Part shown: positions 46,561-60,300 of the stretch, piece after piece | Layout: every line of letters starts with the position of its first letter | Numbering within the stretch: position 1 is the first letter of the stretch | NCBI RefSeq assembly: GCF_020382885.2 | Contig: NC_058513.1 | Location: forward strand, 10,077,774 to 10,141,773 | From: Scatophagus argus | Taxonomy: Eukaryota; Chordata; Actinopteri; Scatophagidae | Direction: 5' to 3' | DNA length: 64,000 nucleotides | The notes under the pieces: model-generated | Database searches by the model: none | The model's input: the letters and a program-made list of their open reading frames with translations, nothing else | Told to the model about the DNA's origin: nothing | Program-made: the position numbers and the translations under genes

Positions 46561-47739
46561 ATGTCTTATGGTTTATACATTTGCCACCGGTTTACCACTG
46601 AATAGTAAAGTAGTCTATTTGTACAGCAGTAGTAGTATTTAAGGTTTACTTAAATACTTCAGGTCTTTTGTGCTTTTTTCTTCTGCATTCTACTTTTGAA
46701 GATTAAGATTTTATAGTCCATAAAAAAGCAAATGTAATCATCTTATTATTGTGGATAAAACTGCCAAACTGTTTAAAGTCATTAAAATCTGCTGGTATAA
46801 CACTCAGAAAAGCATAATGACCACAATTTATATTTGACAATGATGATGATGATAGGGACATGCGCAGCGTGTTAGGCTCAGATTTAACATGAGCACAGAG
46901 GCTTTTTCCGCTTTCGGCACGTGAATGTAAAACAGACTCCCAGTGTCACACTCTGCACACCATCAGTACATCATCCTGCATGACGAAGCTCAACATCCAA
47001 ATGAAACAACAACAACAACAACAACAAAACAGGAAGCAAAACACATAGCTGAGTCCAGAGTGACTGTAAAGTCATCAGATAACATGGGATAAACCTACCA
47101 AAACCACATTCTTACTGAGAGATGAACAACTAGGATGAAATGTACTCCTGTTTTCAGTAGTGGTTACTCAAGTAACAACTATTTAAGTACAAATGACAAG
47201 TACTTTTGCATTGCTTGATTATGTTGTTTTCATGCCACTTTCTACTTTGTGAAACTTTGAAACGTTGTGCTCTCCACCACACTATAATAATTTGACAGCT
47301 TTATTTGTTAGTTACTTTACAAATGAAATTAAAAAAAACATATGAGAAGCATAGAAAGTATGGCACTTTGGTCAATTGAACTACCCAGCAGAGGTCAAAT
47401 GATTACTTTATTAATCGATTAGTCTATTAACAAAAAAAATTAACTGGCAACTGTTTTCATATTCGCTTAAGCCACGTTTCATGCAAAAACATTTCATACA
47501 TATGAGGATTTGCTTCTTTTTTACTTAATAACTGTAACTTATTTTTAATAATTTTAAGATTGGGACTATTGACTGCACAAAATAAGCATTGCAAAGGTGT
47601 CACTTTGCGCTCATGGTAATTATGCAATTGGTAATTTTCAAAATTTCTTTTACTAACTAAACAATGAATCATTTCACAGAGAAAATAATTAGAAGATTAA
47701 TCTGTAGGCTAATGAAAAGAACCACAAGTTTCAGGCTTG

Positions 47740-48017
47740 TAAAAAGTAGTTAAACTGAGCTCCACCTTAATCTTGTACAAGAATAAAATCATGCTTTTAC
47801 TTGAATGCATGAGTAATAATAATCCAACATATAGCAGCATAACAGTCATATTTTTCTTCACTGAGTGATTCTCCTCAGTAAAGGATCACGCTTTCAGTGA
47901 GTAATAATTTACCTGAGTTGTAATATTTTACTTGAGTTGCCGTTGCAGAGGATCTTTGCAGTATGATATCTGTACTTTTACTTGGGCAAAGGGATCACAG
48001 TACTTCTCCCACCACTG
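47740..48017. mobile_element. Teleost non-autonomous DNA element, right end intact
   Basis: Contains AGCTCCACCTTAATCTTGTA, GTAATAATAATCCAA, TGTACTTTTACTTGGG and ends CCACCACTG, the reverse complement of the CAGTGGTGG terminus of a repeat common in fish. The boundary at 48017 is sharp and lies about 50 bp from the erbb2 promoter GC box. The left end is not found; similar sequence may extend to about 47.1 kb. Confidence 0.6.
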
Positions 48018-48065
48018 TAGCAGATCGTTGACGCAGCACTGCCCTGCAGATTAAACTGAAGTGGA

Positions 48066-48080
48066 GGGCGGGCTGAGTCA
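48066..48080 (+). promoter_or_regulatory. GC box (Sp1) and AP-1 site in the erbb2 promoter
   Basis: GGGCGGG at 48066-48072 is followed directly by TGAGTCA at 48074-48080, 260 bp upstream of the erbb2 ATG, in a locally GC-rich, TATA-less stretch. The promoter role is inferred from position. Confidence 0.5.
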
Positions 48081-48312
48081 ACGTGCCACTCCCCGCTCAG
48101 GCCTTCACAGGCGCGCGCCTCTGCTCCTGCGCGCTCTCGCGCTCCACTACCAACAGGCACGGAATTCTAGGGAGGAAGTTACTGAGATTGGGAAACGAGC
48201 AAGAACTCCTAAGGTGCAGAAAAAGAAAAAAAACCGAACAACCTGGAGACAAGAGCACGTCAGAATACGGCAATTTCTCACTGGGAACAATAAATCCTCC
48301 TAACTTTGGAAT

Positions 48313-48321
48313 ATGGACTAG
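48313..48321 (+). promoter_or_regulatory. Minimal uORF in the erbb2 leader
   Basis: ATG GAC TAG ends 19 nt before the erbb2 start codon and is the only upstream ATG in 48018-48340. Human HER2 mRNA is known to carry a short repressive uORF close to its start. Confidence 0.65.
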
Positions 48322-48340
48322 AGGCGCTGGGTCACAGCAG

Positions 48341-51300
48341 ATGGAGGCGGCGAGAAGTTTGGTGTTTGTCGGGGCCGTGCTGCTCGGAGTGACGGGCGCC
48401 TTGGGCAGAGAAGGTGGGTGACGTTCCTCGCCTTTTAATGGCTCAGCCGTTCGCAAAAATACACGCGCAGTCCAAACGGGAGAGTCAAAGTAGTGTGTGG
48501 GTTACACTTGAGTATACTTTCGAGCTTCGGCTTGGTCCTCAGAGGTCGATATTTCTGGTTAGGAGCACATTCCTCCGTGAGTCCGCAGCCCTCGTCCTCA
48601 CTGCTGAGGCTCGTGGGACTCATGGAGCGCTGACTGGGTGGAAGATCACACCTGTCACAAAGTAGCCTCGACTGATTGTTTGGACTATAACAACCATGTT
48701 GCAGCTTGAAGCACGCTTTTGTTGCACAAATAAACCCCGCTGGAACAATGTAGTAGTAGTAGTTGTAGTAGTAGTAGTATTAATAATAGTGAAACAGGTA
48801 AGAAATATGAGAACTTGCCGAAGCGCCGACTGACTTGCGTGTGCAGGCGGACGTTAGGCTGGTTTGCGCTGTGCGTAAACAAAAACAAACCTGCACTAAC
48901 AGACAGCGCATTGTGTGCCAGGGATCATGACGATGTCAATTATTCACTTCTGGCTGTAAAGAGGACATTGTCTGATAGAGGACCACTTGTCAAACTTGGA
49001 GCTTGAGTGCATGCGAGGAAAACAAGAGCTAACTGAAAGTGGGACAAATTTTATTTTTATTCTGCGAGTTGATAATGCTAAAGCAAATGAGCATTTAATG
49101 ATGTAGGATCTCATCTCATTTCGTGCAATTTCACCCCTCTTTAAACATCAGTGTCTCAGTTTAAAGGTTAAACACTGTTGACATTGTAAAGGACAAACAG
49201 TTCATCTTTATCATGTAAACAGTCTTTATTTGCAGCTCTAGTTCGTAGTCGTGGTTGCACAGGATTCCGCATTGATTGAGTTCTGTTTTCAAGTGAACTT
49301 AAATGTCAATAAACCTGGGCTGACGATTTTAAAAGCATTTAATGTGTCACAAGCTCATGGCAAAATATTGACATTTGATAATTCCTGGCAGTCTTTATTG
49401 ACATCTGCTTGGCCGGTTTTGCTAAAAAACTAAACCCAGTTGAGGAAATATTGACCAGTGCATGACTTTAACATGATAATATGAAGCACCATCATGTGTT
49501 CTTTACTACTAAAATGGCTAACACGAGTAAAAATATATTGTAGTGACGCCTTGTTGTCTTTTATTGGCTGCTACCACCATCACCTCTATAGACACACAAA
49601 AAAACAAAGCCAAGAGTCCCAGGTCAAGTAATTTCAAAATACAAATGCATTGTTGGTAGGAACAGGTTGGTGCACTTCACTCAACACTGTCAATCTCCAA
49701 AGCATCGCTTCAGTGTGAGGGCTGTGATTGGTCCATAATCACTGAAATCTGTAAGGATTCACGCGCAAGGGGATCATTTTTCACAGTCTTGCTTGCAGTT
49801 ATTAAACATTGTTATGTGAACAGTTTGTATCCACACACTCACACACACACAAATCCTGTGGCCGACAAGTGTGTGATTTAAAAGGTTGGCGGTTGTGTAT
49901 TATTGTCTTGTGAATGAAGTTCCATAATCTGCCACTGTGTAAGAACACGCTGTGTGTTTGTTGGCCTCACTGTCCACATAGTTCATGTCCTCGTCACACT
50001 CCAGTGCACCCATTGAGCGAAACCCACTGCAAAGTGATTAAGTCCGAGTCTGAATCGCCCTCAGTGGCGGGTTAACTCAGCCGGCCGTGACTCACCAGTG
50101 TGTGCTGTGTGTGATCTAACTCGCTCTGGGCTGAGGAAGGGGCCGTCAGTGGGGCTCATTACCAGCCTCGGACGAAACTGTCAACACCTTCCTGTGTGCT
50201 TTTCTACGGTTTGGGTTACACACCTGTAGTCTGCATTTGCTGTACACTGACACGCATCAGTACGGTTTGAGAGTAAATCCCAGCAGCCTCAACCAAAATG
50301 CTTTTGTTCGGGTTGATTTTCAGCACAGGTCTTCTATAGAGACCCAAGTTTCTATTGTTATCCTTCACTAACCTGAAGCTGAACACTTTTCAGTCAAATT
50401 TCAACCAGAAATCATATCTGAGATGACAAGTTAAGAATGAGAATTTCAACAATTTCATCCATACCGTTGTGATAAACATTAGGGATGGGAATTGATTAAA
50501 CTTTAATAGTATGGCCGTTAATAATTCTATTTTCAGTCTGAGTCATTATCAGAGACAATCATTCCTGCTCAGTGGACCTGTGGCAATGGTCTGTCATCAT
50601 CTAAAAGAGATCAAATGAGAGAATATATGTACAGCATTGGTTTAATCTTGTTATTTTTGGCCAAAAATCAGCACATCCTGCCTGCATGACTCCAGTGTTG
50701 TTGCAGGATATTTACCCTCTGTAACGGATGTGATTTATTGGGAAGCAGTGGTCCTTGTGTGAAGAGTGTCAGATACGTGGCATTTCTGAAATTTAAGCCC
50801 CTGTTGTGTAGTTTTAGCATGTTACTCGTGTTTCCTTCCTTACTTGAAATTATCACTTTACAGACATTAAAACCTGCACCACTGTCAATGTTCCTTTGTG
50901 AAATGAAGCCACGCTTTGGAACGTTTCTTCCTCCCTGATACAATTCCTTCATTTTCCAAGTTTTATGTCTTTGTTTTGCAACGTGCAACCGTCAGAAAAA
51001 ACATGCCAGCATCGATGACAGGAATTTATAAGCTCGGAGGTGTGAAATTGAGACTTACCCAACAATTTGGAATCGGTTTTCAAATGGAACCGCTTCTTTT
51101 ATGCCCCCATCTCTAATGAGTAATCAGTTTTGCATATTGACAGCAGATTATCACCCTCATAAAGAGTGTTTGGTAGCAGCTTTCTACTATAGGAGCACCA
51201 TATCACCCTGTCATCATCCAGCCTTAAATTCAACAGGTTTTAAACATTAATTAGCTCTTTGCACTTTATACAGTTTTCCCTTTCAAAAGAGCTTTACATG

Positions 51301-54300
51301 TGGATTCTGATGCTTTCAAACTGTAGTGTATTCTGATGCAGTGGTGTTGTCTGAGGTAGGAGTGAGGAGTTCATATCTGTGTCTTCAGTGGAGTATGGAT
51401 CCTGTTCTGCTTGTCTGTTGAGCAATACCTGTTTTTTCGTCCTCGGCTGTAGAACGAAGGGGAAGAAAGAATGTGTTCAGGAAGGTTGGGAGAAATTTGA
51501 AGTTTATGCAACACACATCGTTAGGATTAGCAGTGTATTAGAAATAGCAATGACATGTTAAATCTGAGGGATAATAAACTGACAGAGAAAGTCCTGTTGG
51601 ATCACCTAGTTCTGTTTTTGTTAAGTTCTGACGGGATCTGATCCATTAGAGGAGAGAGTCAAACCTGGGAATTTTGTTAACTCTTCTAGTGGGTCAAACT
51701 GATGGATTTTTTTCCACCATGGATCAGGCTAACTCCTGCAGTAGCATCGCTGACACCACGTTTCTGTCATTTCCCGCACACACTCTCTAGTAAACACACA
51801 TGCACACTCCCTGTGCTAACTGGCATGCTGCCACACACAGGTGTGGTTTCAAGATGGCTTTCAGTTTGCAGTGTCAAGAAGTACGCTGGTGCAAAAGTCG
51901 CCACATCCTCTCTGGTAGGAAACCAAGTTAAGATACACTCAGGCACTATTACAAGGTACGGCCTGAAGTCACTAAAATAGCCAACAACGTCACTGGGGAA
52001 AGACCACTGAACTAGAAATTAGCTCTGCTCTGTTTTATATGATTGTATAGTTAATGCCTTTGAGTTTTAGTCTGTTGCCTTGGGTTCTGTGAATTATGAA
52101 CAGTATTCTTAACATTTTTTTTTGTGAATTTATTAATTAAAAATTAATAACTTGAATTAAGAAAATTTGTGGGACTGAATAAAATTCATTTCTTTCATGT
52201 CTTTTCTTTGATTAGTTGATATTAAGCAAATTACAGGATGCTTACTAACTTGATGCAAGAAAAGATTGGCAATATTCTTTTCCTAATATCAGAATTGGCA
52301 AACGAGATACCACTTCTTAAAATATTAGTATAGGTAAGAGCTGAAGTAAAGAAAACATTAAACTAGCATTACGTCAGAAGGCAACACTGTTTACAGCTTC
52401 TCGAAAGCCAACAATTAAACATTCACACCCACTTCATGCAGTGATTGGCCAGATATGCAATGTAAGCAAGGTGCAAACGTCCTTTCTCAGTTTCTTCCTC
52501 AGTCAACGTTGTGTGTACAAAGAAGTGCAACACTATGACTGCCCTCCAGGAGAGACAGTGTCTATACAGTGTCTGTATTGTGTCTCATGCTGTTTATGAT
52601 GGCAAGCTTTTCACCTTCAGACAAGGCTGACAGCATGTTCTACAAAGTGGTTTGCTCAATTCAGGTTCCTATGATGCATTAAAACCCTCAGCATATATGC
52701 TGAAACACTGAATGAGATCACAGTGAATGCTGTGTCCTAACCGGACTCAGAATTATCAGAATGAGGACAACACACAGACAAAACCTCAGACAGACAAACA
52801 GACAAACCTGGACAGTGAAGTTTCCATAGCCATGAAACTCTGTGCAGAAACCAGCACATTTAACTGTGTGTGTTCACTTGGATGTCAGTGACAATCACTG
52901 GTTGTGTGGGTGACCCTTTGGACTCAAGTGCCGGAGGGTCACTGGTTGCTGATGGGTCTTTCAACAAGACTGAACTGCAACCTGGTTTCTCTTGCCTGCC
53001 TCCCCCAGAACAGCCATGTGTGTCATCTTTTAGATATGCAAAGACACATTCCTGTGAAATGACACTTTTCCAGAGTCCAAAAAGAGTTGGGCAACAACTC
53101 ACGGAGGAAGAAATGACTGTGGGAACTGGACCTGGAGGTGAAATGTTTCAAACGGCTTGTTTCTGAAAGCAGGTAATAAAGACATGTAGTGGGTGAATTT
53201 GAAGGAGGAGGACAGGGATTATCACGTGACGGTGAGCAGATAGAGCCAAGTAAGTGATAAAAGAGAGTGTTTTAGGCCGTGAGGATGGCGGGGTGGGCTG
53301 CTCCTCACAAGGCCACACATACTACACACAGGCGCACACAGCCGTTGCTGAGAGACTTTTGGAGAACAAACAATGAGGGAATGAAAGGAGAGGAAGCTGA
53401 GAGCTGGCTTTACACACACGTGTTGGAAATGGAAAATCTGCTCTGTTGTACTTTCTGTTACGGCACATTAACCTAATCCCCAGAGCTGGAGCTGTCTCTG
53501 TTGTTTGTGTGTGTGTGTGTGTGTGTGGTAGTTTGTGGCGACTCAGGGAGTCAGTTTCTGTTTATGTCTTCTGTTTTACCATAAAGATTTAAATGGTGGA
53601 GAATAAAAGCAGGACTTCCTTCTTGGTAAGACGTGTAAAACTATTTTCCATGATGCCATCACTGAAGACGGCAGTGATTAGTCATTTGATTTGATATTTG
53701 ACACAAGCTGCAAAGCCTGGGTGTGTATTTTTGGCCGCCACTCTGTTAATCACAGACCCGTTTGCTGCATTAGCTTGCTGTCACATCTTAATGCGGACCT
53801 GATTTATGCTTTATGACCCAGTGCTTCTTAGCAGAGGTGCAGGAGTTTTGATGTGGGTCAAATTGCTCAGCCATCACCAGGAAACTTAACACGTGGCAGA
53901 CGCATTTTGTGATAAGAGCATGCCTTTCCTTAACTATGTTGAACCCCAGTGTTTCATAAAAATCACCGTCTTCTGCCTGCCTGCCAGCTCTTCCTGTTCC
54001 TCTGATGATGTATCTGAGTCCTTCCTGAGGGACAGAGATAGCACAGGGGCTTCAATCGGGAAAAGTGGGTTGACTATTGAAGGGCTGTTGGAAGGGAGCC
54101 AGAGGAAGTCATTTATAACCCCAGCAGAGGAGGGACTGTCCGCTGCGTGACTGCCTGCTAAAACATGGGAGCTATGTGTGTGCAACAGCCCCCCATGAAT
54201 TGTAGGACTGTGTGACCCTGAATGTAATGCTGTGTGTGACCCGCTGTGGGGAATCTGTGCTGTCTGCTGCCAGTGGAAAATATATCATAAACGCTGAGAG

Positions 54301-57300
54301 ACAGACAGAGGCAGTGCAGATGGTGTGCTTTTCAGAGTACCCATTCAAGGCCACTTGTAAACAGTTACACCGTCAAAATATGTGAAAGTCCTTATAGTCA
54401 TCGTCATTGCAATCTCTTATATATTCTGCCCAGAAAGACTAAGTCGGTGTTAAGACAGTGACACTTGAAACCTCTGTAATGAGATTCTTTATTTAGATTT
54501 CCATCTTTGCTTAGATTATATATATATATATATATATATCTTTGCTGAGCTCATGTGAACAGATGAGGCAGAACAATCACCAGGGTCTGTTCAGGATGTG
54601 TCCCACAGAAAACTGAGTGTGTTGCTGTAGAAATTGTAAATATATTATCTACCTGCTGAATATTCTTTCAGTCAGTCGGTCCCAAACAGCTTCAGACAGT
54701 TTCTAATGAGGCTGAGTGAATGGAATTTAAAAATAAATAACTATAAATAGATAATTTAATCGTGATCCCATTCAGGAATTGAATAAAACTAAGCAAGTTA
54801 AGTAAGGGGGAGGTGAAGGGGTGCCTTTTTCTGAGCTTGGTCTGAGGGGAGGGCCACAGTCTCAGACCTTGAAAAGCCTTGGTTTAATCCATAAAATGTA
54901 AGAAAACAATGAGGAAATCTCTCAGTTTTACCAGATGTTCCCAAGGTGAAGTCTTTAAACACAAACACAGTTTCTTTCCCCAAGCAGTCACTCTGTTGAA
55001 GTGTCATCATCATCTACCTCACTAATTTAACAACACAGTACCATTATTATCTGTCTGTTGCACAGCACTGCCTTGCACTGTATTTATTTATTTAAATCCT
55101 AGTCTACCTACACTGTCACTGCACTACTCCACAGATTCACTGCTACTGTATATAGTATTTTTTTCTATTTTTTATCTTTATCTTATTGTATATAGTACCT
55201 TTGTGTTCTTACTGCTAGGTGTTTGTTTTTGTACTCGAGAGCAAAGTCTAACCGGAGTCAAATTCCTTGTTTGTACACGCAAACTTGGCCAATGAAGCTG
55301 ATTCTGATTCTGATTCTGATTCTGATTTAAATCCCTTCTTTTGTCTGACCAACAGTCCCACCCCAAAGATATTTAACCCGTAATGATATAAAGTGGAGAA
55401 AATGAGCAAATTCTTAATTCTGAGAACCTGAAATATTTGATAATTTTTCTGAAATAGTGGATTAATTTTTAGTTAGCTAATTGTTTCAGCACTAAATAGA
55501 GCATGTGCTCATTGCTCAAACTTACAAAATTGCAACATTAAAACAGAATTGGCTTTAAAAAACGCATAAATGTTGAGCCACAGAAAAGGTTTTTATTTTT
55601 ACTGTTTTACATGCCGAATGAAGTCAGGGTCATATGTTATCTGTGTTGCAGTGTGTCTTGGTACAGACATGAAGCTGGCTCTACCCTCCAGCCTGGAAAA
55701 TCACTACGAGACCCTGAGGCTGCTCTACACTGGCTGCCAGGTCGTTCATGGCAACCTGGAGATTACGCACCTTCATGGAAACCCTGACCTCTCCTTCCTT
55801 CAGGTAAAAGACTTTGTGTGTGGGTTTTTAAGGTGGGGCTGGTGTTTTTGGGTGGGCTGTTACACAAAAAAAAATGGCGTTTGAATGGAAACCAGTTTAA
55901 TCTTGACATGAAATAAGAACAAAACAAAGACAAAAGGTAGATGTTACCTGTTTCTGTTGCCATAACAGCATCATGTATTTTTTTTGTCTCTTTGCCTCGT
56001 CTTCTTCTTCAAGGGGATCGTGGAGGTGCAGGGCTATGTGCTTGTAGCCCATGTGTCTGTGAGTCTGATCCCTTTGGACAACCTTCGGATCATAAGAGGC
56101 AGCCAACTGTACAACTCCAGCTACGCACTGGCTGTGCTGGATAACACTCTGGGCGGACAGGGGCTCAGGACGCTCCGGCTTCGTAGTCTCACAGGTCAGA
56201 TACCAGTACAGCAGAGCTCAGAGTTGATGTCCAAACCCAGTATGACCTGTCTGGACTGGACTGGAACTATGACTGCATGTTTCAGTTGTTTTGGCTGATT
56301 CAGTTTATCAGCATCTTCACATTTAAAACGTTAAAGCTTTTAAGAGAGTTTGGGGAAGACCTGGAAATGGTGAGGAATTCCGTGGCCTCCTTTCATCCAG
56401 CATTTGTTGTATCTATATATTGTGTTCCTTACAGAGATCCTGTTGGGTGGGGTGTATATGTGGGGGAACCCCCACCTGTGCTTCCCAGACCCCCAGAACA
56501 TCACCTGGAGGGACATTTTGGACGAGCAGAACATCCATGCCAGGCTGTACCGGCTGCAGCCTCGGGCCCCTAAATGTGAGCACCTGATTGACTGATTTTT
56601 AAATGTTATTGGAAAAATTTCACTTGTGTCACAGTAAGCACAAAACAGGAGACAGGGGCAAAAGCATTTCTGTGAGCGTATGGAAAAGATAGACCAGATT
56701 TAAAACTTACTATACACAATTACAAATGGTCAAACAATAAGGGCCACAATGGAATTTGAATGAAATATCTCATTAACTACTGGATGGATTGCCATAAACT
56801 GCTTTGCTACACATATTCATGGTCCCTTGAGGATGAATACCACTAAATTTGGTGATCCCCTGACTTTTCCTCTTGTGCAACAAATGGGATTAAAAATTGT
56901 GGTTTTGGCTGAAAGATCTTGACAACAAATTGGGGGAGGAGGGGACTACACCAAGTCACTGTGTGAAGTGGGTGTAAATGTTGGATTGTCACTTTTGGGA
57001 AATTACAGAAACGGTTGAATGCAGCCCCCTGTCTGTTCTGACGTTGGAAAGGTGTGAGTCTAGGGGCTTTCCAGAGCTGTTTGACTATCCAACAAGCAGT
57101 TTATGTGTTTAAGTCAACTGGCATCTCAAACATAACCCCAGAGCCGTTTGCATAAGTGTATGCTAATTTTATTTCCTCTTAAATTGTGTTGGATACATGC
57201 TAGGCTCTTCTTATTTGTTCTTGTTGGGTTTCTCCTGGTACAGGTCCAGATTGTTCTGCTGCCTGTGGGGAAAGCTGCTGGGGAGAAACTGCACAAGACT

Positions 57301-60300
57301 GCCAGACCCGTGAGTTATGTGCACTCAGTATAACACTGTTTGGTTTTCATTGGAAAAAGTCCAGAGCAGGTGATAATTTTCATTTTGTAATGTCTGTTCA
57401 AAGTGACCCATATTAAATGTGGGTCTAGCTGTCAGCGGTGTAAAGGTCCCCTTCCTAATGACTGCTGTCACACGCAGTGTGCTGCTGGATGCACCGGACC
57501 TAAAGACTCAGACTGTCTGGTAAATCACAAACACACACAAGCTTATCATATTGTTGCGTTTTCTTATCTCCGGTGTAATCTGCTTGTGTTGTCAGTGATC
57601 CCTCTTTTCTGGAGTAACATATTTCCTCCCACCTGTTCTCTTCAGGCTTGCCGACACTTCAACGACAGCGGTGTATGTAAGGAGAATTGTCCTTCGCCTA
57701 CTATTTATGACCCCGTCACCTTTCAGACCAAACCCAACCCAAACAAGAAGTTCAACTTTGGAGCCACCTGCGTCAAGACGTGTCCTTGTGAGAACTTATT
57801 TTGAAAAAAAGAAAACTTAGGAGGAAGGAAGTTAGCACACAGTACTCAACTTGTTGCCAGTATGCATTTTCACTGCTGCACCTGATGTTTAAGTATCTTA
57901 CTATAGGGGGCCTTGATAAGGGTAGATGCTGATGGCAGAAAGAGAAATAAAGATTATTTATTCATTTTCTTTGCCAAGATTTCTACACACACTCCAGGGA
58001 TTCAAACTTGGCAATGTCACAGCCACAGTCCTGCTTCTGTAATGGTTCAGGCTACCATAATGCCATGTCAGCATACCTAATTAATTTCCTTTTTCTCTGA
58101 AATTGCCCTTTGAACACTTTGTCTTCGTGTCTGTAGATAACTATCTGGCTATGGATATGGCCTGTACTTTGGTTTGTCCCAAAGCCAACCAGGAAGTTAT
58201 CATCACCCAACCTGATGGAATGGAGTCACAGAAATGTGAAAAGTGTGAAGGAGACTGTCCTAAAGGTGGGGATCATTGTTTCTTTGTGGGTACATTTGAG
58301 TTAAAACGTCACATGTTGTTGACATGCACTCAATAGCCCCTTTATTATGCTCACCTGTGCATCTGAACATTAGTGCATATGATCAGACAGTCAATTGGCA
58401 CAAACCCAGTGCATGTAAAGGCATACAGACACAGGCATGCTCAAGACATTGAGTTGTTCAGAATAAACACCAGGATGGGATGAAATGTGATGGAAGTGAT
58501 TTTTACCATGGAATGATTAAAGATAGGATGCGTTGAGTATCTCAGTAACTACTATTCTCCTAGGATTTTAATGCATAATAGTCTTTTGAGTTTACAGGGA
58601 TTAGTGAAAAATGAAATGATAAAAAAACTGTGTGTGGGAGGGGGGACTCAAAACTTTCAGAACTTCAACAGGAAACAGTTACGTGTCATATGATTACTGA
58701 CGTTCTGGATTAATTTAAGTTGAGCGTTCTTCACATGCATGACAAAGAGCTTCAGTGCAGGTGATTATGATACATACTGATGCTCTGATGCATAGCATGA
58801 AGACAGACATGTAAAGTGAACCAACCTGTTTCTGCCATACCCTGTTATGTTTGGCTTTTGCCTCTTGCATCAGCATTGATAAGTGATTTCTACATGGCGA
58901 AACAATGAATCCTTTCTTCATACTTCAGTTCTAGAGTTAAGTGGATCCATTCTAGGTAGTGGGTTAATTTGGTTATCTTGGTTAATTCAGTAATTCTGCG
59001 TTGGGAGAGAGTTCTCAGCTATTACATAAGTTAATTAAATTACAGTTTATTTTCTGGAGTTAAGATAAAGTGATTAACAGCCATTGTCGTGTTTTGTACT
59101 GCAGGGTGTTATGGCCTGGGTATGGACAACCAGGGCGTCGTGGACAACAATGGCATAACCATGGTAACATCCTCTAATGTGGAGCAGTTCAACAAGTGTA
59201 AGAAGATTTTTGGTAGTCTGGCCTTCCTTCCTCAGAGCTTTGCACGGTAAGAGATGGGCAAGACCTTAGAAACAACAACAAAATGAAATAATTTAAACTT
59301 AATAATGTGCATGTAACCACACATATATGCTTGAAGTTTATTCTGCCACAGAGCAACGTCCCTTCTGTTTAGCACTTCAAATATTTGAGTTTGCAGAAAC
59401 ATCTGTGGAAGATTCTTTGTGTAAGTCCAGGGGGAATGTTGCCACCCAAGCCAAACCCTTTAGGTTACTGTACTCAGACATGAATGTTCTTCACTTTTAA
59501 TACTGTCTTTGTGTCAACAAGAAAGAAGAAAGAGAAATGTGTTCATGTATTCGTTATGATTGTTCAATTGAAAATGAAGTCTAATTGAAACAAAGTGTGC
59601 CGAATAACAATGGTAACGAGTAAATGGTAGAATTTCTGCACTGTAATAATATATACATAACTAATCAGCTGAGTCACTAGTCCCTCTGTGGACGTTAACT
59701 GAAAGGCTGGTTGATCAGTCTACGTGACACAAACTGCTGCCGAGATGCCAGGTCCCTGATAAATGATTTTGCGTAGGCCAGTTATTCACAATGAAAGTGT
59801 GAAATGTAAACACAAACTTGAGATAACCTGCACCACCTGAGATTTTATCAGAAGGAGAAAATCATTATGTTCCAAATCAAAAATGAAATGATCTAACTCC
59901 TTCAGTTGTGTATTAACTTATTTGAACCTTATGTTGTCACTGTCCAGGGACCCTGTGACCAACACGTCAGGCTTGACCCTCAAGCAGCTGAGTGCCTTCA
60001 AGAAACTAGAGGAGATTACAGGTACTGATAGTACATATTGGTGTTTGCTGCAGTAAGTGTTTATTAAGAAAAGAAAATCTGCTTATTCATTTTTGTAAAA
60101 TCATAAGATTCAGAACTGCAGTTTTGCCATTTCACTAAAATTTTCCACATAACCCAGCACAGATGCCTGGTATACAGAGCAGCCTATGTCTGCTCTTTTC
60201 AAGTGTTTTAATGTTTTTGTCTGATTTTTGCTCTGCAGGTTATTTGTACATTGATGCCTGGCCAGAAGAGTGGAATAACCTGAGCGTGTTTGAGAACCTG

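Larger units (their letters stand above)
41977..48340. other. Repeat-bearing intergenic region between pgap3 and erbb2
   Basis: Starts with pgap3 3' UTR. Holds a dead LINE fragment (44660-45270), fragments of a fish non-autonomous DNA element (44330-44470 and 47740-48017), a probable dispersed repeat (46240-46560), a short (CAA)n near 47008-47027, and the GC-rich erbb2 promoter from about 48020. No intact gene is seen. Confidence 0.6.

Noticed and set aside
48083-48421. 112-codon open frame extending erbb2 exon 1 upstream
   Set aside because: It has no ATG before 48341 and is Arg-rich from a GC-rich leader; the signal peptide begins at 48341.
52870-53166. 98-codon open frame in erbb2 intron 1
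   Set aside because: No homology recognised and no splice context; treated as chance.
53893-54150. 85-codon open frame in erbb2 intron 1
   Set aside because: Non-ATG start, no recognisable family, no splice context; expected by chance in a 7-kb intron.
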